Of a stretch of DNA of 64,000 bases, positions 1-9,244 are shown piece by piece. The notes under the pieces were generated by a model. That model worked only from the letters and a program-made list of their open reading frames with translations. It made no database searches and had not been told where the DNA came from. The position numbers and the translations under genes were made by a program. Each line of letters starts with the position of its first letter. Positions within the stretch are counted from its first letter, which is position 1. Source of the stretch: Brachionus manjavacas (lineage: Eukaryota; Rotifera; Eurotatoria; Ploima; Brachionidae); contig JAHQIY010000009.1 of NCBI GenBank assembly GCA_019054805.1, positions 2,604,001 through 2,668,000 of the forward strand. The letters run 5' to 3'.

Positions 1-215
1 AAGGTCGTGCTGAAGGAGGACGAGGTCACTGCTGCTACTTATAGTGGCGATTAGCTTGCTTTCGTCGGCAAATAGTTTGACAAGATGACTGACTACTCCA
101 GGCATATCGTAGATGTATATGATGTATATGACGAAGGGGTCCGAGTACTCTATCATGAGGAACTCCTCTCGCCACATCCACCCAATCTGCTTTATGCTGT
201 CCTGCTACATTTACC
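1..215 (-). pseudogene. non-LTR reverse transcriptase fragment, frameshifted
   Basis: Read on the minus strand, this piece carries the reverse-transcriptase block GVPHDRVLGP (usual form GVPQGSVLGP), then, after a frameshift, FVIYI, DMPG and KLFADESKL, where the catalytic FADD box has become FADE. A conventional ORF of 70 codons covers part of it in one frame, but the family similarity jumps frame, so it is a decayed LINE fragment cut by the window edge. It is G+C-richer than its surroundings. Identification rests on motif recognition only; the clade (CR1/Jockey-like) is a guess. Confidence 0.6.
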
Positions 216-261
216 ATGATTCTAATTAACTGCCATATCATCTTCATTTGGTACTGTACGA

Positions 262-855
262 TTCAAACAGCGAAAGCTCTCTTTTTGAATTGGCAGAAAA
301 TGTTACAACGCATTTCTTCTCGAAGGAGTCGTTTAGTTAAAATAAAAACTCCAAATGGCTTTTCACCATCATCTTCAACATCTCCATAATTTACATTGAT
401 TTTCCACAAAACCTGTGTCTACACTTGTTGCTTTGCTGTGGTTGATGCACCAGTCCTCGAATTCCACTAAGCTTATTATTTTTGGACCTAATTTTTTACC
501 ACAATTGAGTTAAGTAATTTGAAATTTGTTTTTTTTTTCTTAATTGGAATACCTTTTTCTATTGATTTCTTCAAAATTGCTTTTGGCTTCATTCTTAAAT
601 CAAAATATTTTTTAATTTCAATCTTGATTTCATCAGAAAACCGGTTCAATCATGTTCATTCTCGCTTCGGAAAACAATAACATCGTCACTGCGGCTGTCG
701 AATAAAAAGTTAACTTCAGCCGGACACTGTGCACCTCTCAATTTAGCTTTATTACATCTATAATAAATCTTTTTTCCATCTTTAGTATTATATTCAAAAT
801 GGTAGCTCCACGTTATTTCTTCGTTTATTTTTGTCGATGCTGCTTCCCTGTTAAA
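262..855 (-). pseudogene. MULE-family transposase N-terminal remnant with FLYWCH-like domain
   Basis: The minus strand reads, with several frameshifts, as the N-terminal part of a FLYWCH/MULE transposase. First comes a FLYWCH-like segment (EYNTKDGKKIYYRCNKAK, then a CPAEVNF stretch and ENEHD). Next is the usual helix-rich stretch (SDEIKIEIKKYFDLRMKP), and finally FEDWCINHSK and FGVFILTKRLL, which precede the DDE core in this family. The catalytic domain itself is missing. The order of segments on one strand, in three frames, indicates one decayed gene rather than chance ORFs. Confidence 0.55.
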
Positions 856-860
856 AAGAT

Positions 861-2755
861 TTATTTAATTTGGTACATCCATTTGAACCATAAACGCATA
901 TTTACTTTTTCATTATCATCTTTTTGAAGAAGATTCAGAATCAAAAATAGCAAAATTTTTTACTTGAACACAATCTTACGGCTGTATTTGAAGACAAGGT
1001 ATAGTTTTTTCTTCACATCACTTTTTAGTTTATTCTTTAGTGGAATAGTGGAATAAATTGTTATATTTTGAAATTAAAGGTTTAAAAATAAAATATTTTA
1101 GTCTGAAACATATCATGACAACATTAGCAGCGATAGCATGACAACATTAGCAGTGGATGAAAATTTTTCAGCATCATATAAGTTTCTCTGTATTTGTTAT
1201 TTATTTATTTCAGTAATCATTGTACAAATCTTTCAAGGGTTGAAACCAAAGCACATTTAAATTTTAAAAAACTCGTAAAAGATCTGCTATCTGTTATTTT
1301 TTGGATTTGTGACACATTAAACGAGTAAAAGAATTTTGATTTTAGTATCGCTTTTTAACCTGATCACATAGATTTGTAAAAAAATAACTCTGTAAAAATT
1401 AAAAAAAACGGGAAAAATTTCAATTTTATTGTTTTTTTTTTTTTTAAATTTATTTTTATTAAAATTAAAGTAAAAATATTCGTAAATCAATTATCATAAT
1501 TCCTTATTGACTGTTTTTTCTTTCGACCAGATCTTAAAAAAAATTGATAAATCCTAATCTGAGAATTAAAAGACTTACTTTTTTGTTTTCGATTTTATTT
1601 TGCTAAAATAAAGATAATAAAAAATGGGATTAAAATTAATTTAATGTATAACTATTTAAATTAAAACCATTTGCTAAATTATCAAGTCACACTTAGTTAT
1701 TGAATATTGAAATTTTATTTGCACTGCATTTTTCATTATTTTCAATAAAACTTAATGTTAAAATAAATTTTTTTGTTTAAATATCTGAAATTTTATATCT
1801 GGATCTAAGTTAGGGATTAAAAATTAAATTCTGAAGAGATTGAATTAGAATTAAATTTAAAGTATGATATCCAAAATTTCACTAAAATTTATAAAAAATA
1901 ATTTTATTTAAAATATTAAAAAAACTTAATTATTGAAAATATTACAGGAGATGGGTACCTAAATACCTTTGAAATGGGGAACTATTCTCTATTCTCGAAT
2001 GCAGAAAATTATTTTTCGCATTTTTCTTAAAATTCTTTTAATTTCTAAAAACTCAAGTATAATGACTTGACTTTACTTTGACTTTTGAACAACTAGTAAA
2101 AAACAACAATTTTGAAAGATTGCATAGAATTTTTAAAAAATATAAGTAGTTTTAATTTAATTCCATTTTTATTTTGATTTTTGAGATAACAAACTTAATC
2201 GAGTCAACTAAACCACGGCTAATCTCCATAAATATACCATAAATCTAAAGATATACCTAAGTGAACTTATTTTTTAAGCTCGTGGAATCTTTTTCAGTTA
2301 TTATCATCATATCTGGTATTTTGCTCTGATATTTTACCAAGTCGCTTCAAAAAAATTAAAAAAAAAACAACTTTGTATAAAATAAAGAAAAATTCACTAA
2401 AGCCTTAAAATTAAAAATTTTGTACTAGAAAAATGTAATACCAAACAATTTCCTATTAACAATTAAGTCTAATTTTGATTCATTTTTTTTTTCAATAAAA
2501 TAACAATAATAAGATTTGATTAAAAAAAATCAATAAGTCAATAAATTTTTTTTTAATTTTTTTAACATTAGAGCCGCTTAATTTTAAATAAAATTTTTAA
2601 TAAAAAATAATTTTTGTTAATTTTCTCATTAATTTTTTTTTAATAAATCAAGATTTAATAATTAAACAAAACAATTCAAATTTTTTCTTAATTTGTTTGC
2701 TGTGACAAGAATTTAGCTGAAGTTATAACATAGTGATACAATTAAAAAAAAAATA
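861..2755. other. AT-rich intergenic stretch
   Basis: I see no gene on either strand. The only notable item is a short tandem duplication near 1114-1151 in which ATGACAACATTAGCAG occurs twice. The remainder is poly-A and poly-T rich and lies downstream of KIF3B. Confidence 0.6.
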
Positions 2756-2761
2756 AAACAC

Positions 2762-4984
2762 TTACGAATTATCTATTTCAATATCATCCTCATCTTTTAG
2801 AGCGGTATCAAGAGCAGCTTGTAAATGAGGCGCAAGTGTCGGACTTTCATAGTCTCTGGTAGTCCTGTTTGGCAAGTCTAGCTCTAGGAACAAAACATTC
2901 TCGCCCATAAACCTCGGATTTAGGCTCTGTGCAGCGCTACGCGCAAAATTAGTCACAGCTCTGTTCAGCTCATAGGCCGAAATCGGTCTCTTGGCCATCT
3001 GTAACTCGTGCTGAGACTTGGTACTCTCTTTTGTAATAACCTTATGCTTCCACTTATCCTCATTGGCATCGAAATACAACCGATTCAGCAACTTTTCCTT
3101 TTCTTCTTTGGGCACAAAATTTTCAATAATCAACTGTCTCAGCTTAATGTCCTTCATTAGATCTGTTTGCGTTTGCTCCAATTCTTGGCGCTCTTTGCTA
3201 TTCGCTTCGTTTAAATCTTTAATCTCTTCTTTCAATTGCTGAAATTTGGCAAAGAATTTCTTCAATTTTTTGGTCTTGTAATCGACCTCTTGTTGTAGAT
3301 TAATGTAGCCCTCATTTTTCTCTATCACATTCTCTTCTTCTTTTTCCAACAACTGCTGTATTTCGCGCTCCTTGCGCTTCTCCTCCGCCAGTATAGCCCG
3401 TTTCTCGGCCAGTCGTCTCTCTTGTTCATTCGTGTGATCCACAATATTCTTTCCACTCAAAAGCTTGCTTTCCATAGCCTTTAGTTTGCTCATCATTTGA
3501 ATTTTAGCCTCCTGTTCGCGTTCCAGCTCTTTTTCCTTATCTTTCATCTCTTTTAAAAGCTTGTCTTTTTCAGAAGCGATCAAATTTTTGTCATTCAAAA
3601 TATTCTGCTTTTCCTGGTCGAGTCTTTCTTGCTCGCGTTTCATCACTTCTTCGACATCTTCTGGATCGTCTTCGAACACTTCTTCGCCATCTTCATTGAC
3701 ACGGCGCGTTTTCTTGCCTTTGCGGGTCTTTTTCGGACCACCCTGTTTGTCCAGAAGGGCTTTGAGCCTTAGAATTTCTTCCTGGAACTGGCGCAGCATG
3801 GCATCTTTGGGATCTTCGTTGATTTTGGGCTTGTTTTTGATGTTCTTGGCTCTGTTGGCGTAGCGAAGTGTAGTCAGTGTTTCTTCGAAGTTGTATGAGG
3901 CCGGGCCTATGGTGGCGACCATCACAGTTTTGGAATTGCCGCCCAGAGAGTCCTGTAGCAGTCGGGTGAGCTTGGAGTCCCGGTAAGGTATGTGTGTGCT
4001 CTTATCATCAATTAAAGCTGAAATTACATTGCCTAGGGCTGATAAGGAAAGATTTATTTTAGTGGCTTCTTTGAGCCGGGTTCCAGAAGCGCCTGTTTTT
4101 GCTTGGCGCTCACTGCCGGCCAAGTCGACTAAATTAAGCTTGCCCACTCTTATGTGCGTCTCGCCATCTGCATACACTTGACTGCACTCAATTGTGATTA
4201 TGAATATGGCGTGCGATCTTGAACTGTGTTCGTTCATGTTGGTGGCGCCCACAGACCTGTTCTGGTTGCCCACGTTCATCACGTGCTCAATTTCGGACTC
4301 GTTCTTGGTTATAAAAGCGGATAGGTCTTTGACATAGACGCCCTTGTCGGGGCTTTCTTTGAGCTCGAACCGCTTCGCTTGGTCCTTGTGTAGCAAGTCG
4401 CGAATTTCTTCTTGGTAAATTTCTAAGTACTGTGCGCGGACCAAGTATTGTTCGTCTGTGCTGCGCGATATGTGCGTGAATATGTGATCGAAGGAATTGG
4501 GTATGACCCCGCGCAGTTCTTTGCTAGAGCGCACCCCTTCCATTGTAAATGTTTTGCCAGTGCCTGTCTGTCCATAGGCGAAAATTGTGCCATTGAAGCC
4601 ATCAAGCACTGATTCGACCAAGGGTCGAAATGTTTCTTCGTACAAATCGGTCTGTTTGGAGCTTAAATAAATTAAAAAAAATTTTTTTTTAATAAAATTC
4701 TTTTATTAATTAAAGATTAGAAGATAAATTTTTACTTCCAGTCGTAAACGGCATCGTAGGTGAATTCTTTTTTGTCTGAAGCGTCAGTTTTTTTTATGGC
4801 AACAGTGCCGCGACGCGTGTCCATTTCCACTATTCGCTCAAAGTTCTCGCTTATTTCCTTCTTGTCCATCGGTCGGCATCTCACAACCACTTTGACACAC
4901 TCGTCTTTGGATAGTTTTTTGGGCTATGCGAAAAAGTTATTTAAAAAAAATTATCTAATCTTAATTTCTGCGAGAGCTTACCAT
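2762..4984 (-). CDS. KIF3B: kinesin-II motor subunit KIF3B (kinesin-like protein)
   Basis: Plus-end-directed microtubule motor of heterotrimeric kinesin-II, which drives anterograde intraflagellar transport. I join three coding exons: 4984-4982 (only the ATG, followed directly by the donor GTAAGC), 4923-4736, and 4661-2762, giving 696 residues. The exon 2/3 junction reads [17 protein letters not shown], exactly the family sequence. Motifs: P-loop GQTGTGKT at about 94-101, switch I NEHSSRSH at about 207-214, switch II DLAGSE at about 243-248, then a charged segment and a long coiled coil containing [20 protein letters not shown]. The tail includes [20 protein letters not shown] and [13 protein letters not shown], which is the KIF3B rather than KIF3A type. 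Both introns have GT-AG ends. It appears complete and functional. A truncated copy lies 30 kb away on the same strand. Confidence 0.93.
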
Positions 4985-5144
4985 TGGGAACCTAATCAAT
5001 CTATTGATCAATTCGATTTGTATTTAAATTTTTTTATTTATTTTCAAGTACAGAATTTGAATTTTATTATTGGAATGGAATTTAAAATATGTGATTAAAT
5101 TTATGAATTAATTATTCAGCTTTTTTTTGTGACTAATTGGAAAA

Positions 5145-6620
5145 AAGACGAAATTTTAGGTCCCTAGCAACCAAAAATTTATTTTTTGAAAAATTTGTAT
5201 TTTTTTAAAATTAATTTATATATTTTAAGAAAACTGTTTTTGAATTGGGATTCTTTTATATCAAACCTTATTAAAGATATTAAAAATAAATTATAAATTT
5301 TTGAACTGAAAAAATATTGATTTATTGAGTACAATTTATTTGCAATTTATTTGAATAAATTATGGATATTAAAATAAATATTGAATTTTAACAGTCTTGA
5401 AAATGTCTAATTCGGGTTCCGAATCTAGCATCAAAACAAATCAGATCAAATCAGATTCCGATTAAAAAAATTATAAGAGCTTCATTTATATCTTATTTTC
5501 TTATTGTATCCACTTATCGTCCTAATTTTTTTAAACCGTAAACTCGTGTTCACGACTCTAAGAGTAAAGCCCAAATCCGACCTTTTTTCTTTAAGATTTA
5601 ATTACATAGTTTCTATGTTACAACAATTAAAATTTAATTTTCAAGAAAATACCCTGAATATGGGATATTTTCTAAAGATAAAGTCCAAATTTAACTTTTA
5701 CTCTAACAAAAAAATTGTCTTTGCTGTCAAAAAAAAATGAAAATTTTAATAATTGTAGAGTTAATTAAAAAATAGAAAAAAAGTCAATTTTTTCATTTTT
5801 TTTGAGAGCAAAGCACCTATTGACGGTGGCTGTTAATATGACTTAGTATGAAAAGAGTTATCATTTTTATACTTTAGGTTAGAGTTCTACTCATTTAACT
5901 CATTTTTTTCATTTTACTCATTTTATACATTTTGCTCATTTTTTTAATTTCACTAATTTACTCATTTTATTTATTTTACTCATTTTGCTCATTTTGCTCA
6001 TTTTTCTCATTTTATTCGTTTTACTCATTTAATACAGTTTGACTTAACCTTTTAAGCTTGGTTTAAAAGAATATAGAAACCATTAGTTGATCTTTGGTGT
6101 CAAAAGGTTGAATAAAATTTTTGAAAAATTCTATAAAATTTGTTATCATTTTTATCAAAAATATTTAAAAAAGATAAAAAAGTCATTGATTATTTTATAA
6201 TAAATGATTCATCAATGATTAAAAATCGATCAAAAGTAACAAAATTGAGCACATTATTTCCCTTCCCTGCTAATTGAAATAAACTTTTCGACTATTCTTT
6301 ATTATACTGATATAAATATACTTAATTAAAGATAATGAGTATCAATCATCTTAAACAAAAAAATTTATTTTCAAAATCTTTTTATTATGGTACTTATGGT
6401 TTGAAACTTTAAGAAGTCTTACTCTGTGTGATTCTAAGTTTGTACTGACACAAATTCTAAATACTGAAAATTATCAGTTACCTTTGTATAGTTAGTTTTT
6501 AGAATTGAAAAACTCTTCGTCAAAAGGACTCTGAAATAAAAGTGCCTAAAATGAGTGCCTTTTTGTTATCATTAATCGGATTTATTTTTAAAGAAAGATG
6601 ACTAGCAAGTAACTTCACTC
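5145..6620. other. AT-rich region upstream of KIF3B
   Basis: I see no gene. It holds the low-complexity tract at 5889-6034 listed separately. The KIF3B promoter must lie at its left end but no recognisable element stands out. Confidence 0.5.
5889..6034. repeat. degenerate short tandem repeat, unit near ACTCATTTT
   Basis: About 145 bases consist of imperfect tandem copies of a 9-10 base unit (ACTCATTTT, GCTCATTTT and variants with longer T runs). It is a minisatellite-like tract without coding potential. Confidence 0.8.
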
Positions 6621-6897
6621 ACATTGAGAGTTTTTTAAATGAAAAAAATCAAAAAAACACTGACAAATTATGTATTTAGTTAAAGACTTTTCTTCAGGTT
6701 TCATATCATAAATACTGAAGTAATAAAAAGATTTTGAAAATTAATTTTTTTGCTTAAGATGAGGCATTTTTACTCAAGTTAAAACTAAACTTTAATATTC
6801 AATTGTAAAGGTTCACATGCTTGAAATTAGTAAAACAATTTTTCTTTTTAAATTCAGAAAAAATTCAAAGAAGCAATGATAAAAATAAGATTTAAAT

Positions 6898-6959
6898 GCG
6901 CCATAACTCTGCCGTAAGCCGGTCCCAAGCCCAGGATGAGAAAAGAGGAGGGTGGTGGC
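6898..6959 (+). ncRNA. twister ribozyme (type P1), upstream member, copy A
   Basis: The core GCCGGTCCCAAGCCC followed by GGATGAGAAAAGAGGAGGG matches the twister class. P1 is formed by CGCCA with UGGUG. The scissile U-A step lies between 6904 and 6905 within CAUAAC. P2 pairs CUCU with AGAG. P4 pairs CCGG with CCAGG around loop UCCCAAGC, and the loop CCC can pair with the GGG of GAGGG (pseudoknot T1). An extra A in the P4 3' strand, absent from the partner ribozyme, may weaken this one. Twister RNAs self-cleave without protein. Identification is by recalled consensus plus pairing; no covariance-model search was possible. Confidence 0.85.
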
Positions 6960-7306
6960 AGCCACACAATGTGGTCTTCTACGAGTCCAAAGAAGAGCTG
7001 TATTACGGGTACATAGATCTACGGGTCTTTGTCCTAGTCTTGTCGTATGAGGTGCCGCTGGCTTCGACCATCACCCAGTATAGAATCTTAACAGAGCAAG
7101 AACTTGTTTTACAGCTGACCCTCTTTGGATAGCCGTAACTTTGGAAGCGTTAAAGTTAAGGCATTCTCTCTTAAAGAGATTGTCGCTTGGTTTGTGGTTC
7201 CAAGCTAGTCTAAATAGTTGTCGAGTTCGCAGTCTTTAAGTGCTCGGATGAGTGACGCTGTTTATGATGAACGTCCCACGTGCTTCTTAGGGGAAGACGC
7301 CGTCAT
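6905..7306 (+). ncRNA. 402-nt unit between two twister cleavage sites, copy A
   Basis: If both flanking twister ribozymes cut, transcription of the plus strand would release a 402-nt RNA beginning AAC and ending CAU. The unit is clearly G+C-richer than its surroundings and has local hairpins such as CCACA-CAA-TGTGG (6962-6974) and TCTCT-TAA-AGAGA (7166-7178). A 78-codon ORF begins at 6896, but the same segment is better explained as structured RNA: in copy B one extra G shifts that frame while the ribozyme cores are untouched. The layout resembles hammerhead retrozymes, whose monomers are bounded by ribozymes and circulate as RNA. A retrozyme-like role is inference. Confidence 0.6.
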
Positions 7307-7357
7307 AACTATGCCGTTTGCCGGTCCCAAGCCCGGATGAAAAAATAGGAGGGTGAC
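7302..7357 (+). ncRNA. twister ribozyme (type P1), downstream member, copy A
   Basis: The core reads GCCGGTCCCAAGCCCGGAT, close to the well-studied environmental twister sequence. P1 pairs GUCA with UGAC, the scissile U-A step is at 7306/7307, P2 pairs CUAU with AUAG, P4 is a perfect CCGG/CCGG helix closed by UCCCAAGC, and CCC in that loop faces GGG in GAGGG. Compared with the upstream member, P2 has C-G replaced by A-U and P1 has C-G replaced by U-A, so the helices are kept while the bases change. Confidence 0.88.
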
Positions 7358-7359
7358 TT

Positions 7360-7800
7360 ATCTTTTTTGAAAAATACCATTTTATCTAAAACTTTTTTCT
7401 AAAATCACATGAAACACTGACTCCAAATACAATTTCCAAATATAAACTTAAAATTCATTATTATTTGATCAAATATTAGACAAAATTCCAAATATTGTAA
7501 TTATTATTTGGAATAACAGACACTAAAAAAACTTGTATTGTATTGCTCTAAAAAAACAATAAGTTAAAATCAATTTTCATCGATCAATTTTTTGAGTTTA
7601 GTTTGACTGCCCAATATTTACCCGTAAATACATTATTTAATTTTTTTATATGAGCTCTAACAAACTGAGTTTATAATTGAGCCTTCTCTACACATATTGT
7701 AAATGATTTCGAGTAGAGTAACCGCCTCTCTATCTGGGACAATTAACATACACTATTTACTATTTACTATTTTATAAGCACTTACTATTTTGTTCATTTT
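7360..7800. other. AT-rich segment of the composite repeat
   Basis: I see no coding potential. It includes a short TATTTACT repeat near 7750-7780. The piece 7490-7590 recurs inverted at 26170-26290 and as a lone fragment at 29560-29665. Confidence 0.5.
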
Positions 7801-7809
7801 GCTCCACTT

Positions 7810-8344
7810 ATCCAAAAACCCAAACCTGAGACCGTTTCATGTCCTTGCCGCTACTATAATTGACGCGCGCATAGAGACTTTCGTCTATTTCTACAATCTT
7901 TCCATCCCCTCCAAGCAACAAATTATTTTTGTCCTTTCCAAGACTAGCCAAATGTCTTAAGTGATATAAAAGACTTGATACAACTTCTTTAATATTTTTT
8001 CTAATAAGTTCATTTGAATCATACTTATAGATTTTGAAATTGTCAATTGGCTAGAACAACATTTTATCAAGCTTGTAATAATTTTCGGGGATTTTTTAAA
8101 CTAATGATAAAAAAGACCAATCATATTCTGTTTTGGATCCTCCACAACTCGAACATCTCTAATACAAAAGTGTATTATTTGCATTTTTATTGCGCTTTTG
8201 TAACCATGGTGACATCTCTTGATCATATTTTTTACAATTCAAGTTAAGACATTTCCGGACTGAGAAATGCACAACACCATATTCCAATAGTCTTAAATAA
8301 ATCATATACTCATCGATGTTTATAATATGTTGTTTAATATCCAT
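7810..8344 (-). pseudogene. Merlin (ISXO2-like) transposase remnant, copy A
   Basis: The minus strand encodes pieces of a Merlin/IS1595-type DDE transposase. It begins at 8344 with MDIKQHIINIDEYMIYLRLL, continues through a cysteine-containing segment, and after stop codons ends with LLLGGDGKIVEIDESLYARV, SSGKDMKRSQVWVFG. The VEIDES block holds the first catalytic aspartate of this family. In-frame stops and the missing C-terminal two thirds make it nonfunctional. It is repeated at 20447-20981 in copy B. Confidence 0.7.
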
Positions 8345-8524
8345 TTTGAAAAGTAATAAAAAATCTGTTAAAATTTGATTTTCTTCAATTTTGTTGAATA
8401 ATGACTGTAATCAATTTTTTAAAAAAGATCTTTATAAATTTTAAAATTTCCCATAATTATCATCACAAAAATTAATTTAAAAAAATCAACTAATAAAAAA
8501 TTTTATTTATATTTCAAGAATTAG

Positions 8525-8700
8525 GGGTGATGTCATCATAACACTAAGAATGTTATAATATAGTTTTTTTCTCGTTATCATTGATTATTTTATAATATTA
8601 TTTTTGATTACAAAAATAACTTTTTTGTTATCAGACTGTTCACATTAACGGTATGCTGCCCGTTGATAACATTTAGTGTTATCACCTGATAACTAGACCC
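8525..8700. repeat. MITE-like piece with inverted ends and a perfect hairpin
   Basis: The left end CATAACACTAAGAATGTTAT and the inverted right end GATAACACTAAATGTTATC are similar. The right end is itself a hairpin (8665-8683, GATAACATTTAGTGTTATC, 7-bp stem). This suggests a small nonautonomous DNA transposon lodged in the composite. It is present unchanged in copy B near 21162-21335. Confidence 0.4.
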
Positions 8701-8884
8701 GATTTTTCTAAGAGATTATCAATGAACTTATTTGTATGGAAAATAGCTTTTGAATTATGAATGAGAAGGATTGATCAAGCAGGCGATTGTTCTGAATCTA
8801 TCGATTGATTTAAATAATCATATAAATTTTCGGAAATCTATTAATTAATCTATATCATTATTAAGTAGATGTCCGAAACTAAAT

Positions 8885-9110
8885 CAGATATTTTTACCTA
8901 TACCAATTTTATCAGCTTCCGTTGAACGTACATTTTCATTTCTAAAAAGAATTTAGACAAGGGATTAGAAACTTAATATCACAAGAACGTCTTTCTAGTT
9001 TAGCAATTTTAAATATTAAAAAAGAAGAACTAGAGCCTTTTAATTAAAATAGTATTGAAGATATTTTTTCATCAATCAAAGAAAGAAAGACTCGTCTTAA
9101 CTAAATTTTT
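8885..9110 (+). pseudogene. hAT transposase C-terminal remnant, copy A
   Basis: The plus strand reads QIFLPIPILSASVERTFSFL, LKRI, then after a frame change NLISQERLSSLAILNIK and further charged residues. This is the hAT-type dimerisation region (consensus near IPxSSASAERTFS, RxxLxxERLxxLAxLxI). No upstream catalytic part was found. Related pieces are at 21525-21660, 27303-27365 and 31660-31900. Confidence 0.7.
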
Positions 9111-9244
9111 TATTAATTTTTATTTTTTTCATTAAATATTTTGTATTTACATTCAGGATACGGCTTATTTCGACAAAAAAATTTCAAGAAGAGAAAAGAA
9201 AAGCTGCCGAGAGAGTTCCCATAGATGAAATAAAAAAAGCAATA

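Larger units (their letters stand above)
6625..9115 (+). mobile_element. composite repeat, copy A (twister pair, Merlin and hAT remnants)
   Basis: This 2.5 kb block recurs at 19398-21880 in the same orientation and partly at 26160-27060 inverted, with near-identical sequence over long stretches. In order it contains an AT-rich left part, a G+C-rich unit bounded by two twister ribozymes (6898-7357), an inverted Merlin transposase remnant (7810-8344), a small hairpin-containing piece (about 8525-8700) and a hAT transposase C-terminus (8885-9110). The shared flanks show that the composite was copied as a block after its parts had been inserted into one another. Confidence 0.75.

Noticed and set aside
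3018-4181. Plus-strand ORFs of 60-100 codons opposite KIF3B
   Set aside because: They are antisense shadows of the kinesin coding sequence.
4760-5098. 112-codon plus-strand ORF and its copy at 34880
   Set aside because: Antisense to KIF3B exon 2 and intron 1; its conservation follows from the gene duplication.
6896-7132. 78-codon ORF across the first part of the twister unit
   Set aside because: It overlaps the ribozyme, its frame breaks with one base in copies B and C, and the protein has no family features. RNA structure explains the conservation better.
7261-7300. Possible hammerhead ribozyme inside the twister unit (ATGATGA ... GGAAGAC)
   Set aside because: No proper stem II or GAAA box in place; the twister cores account for the conserved sequence.
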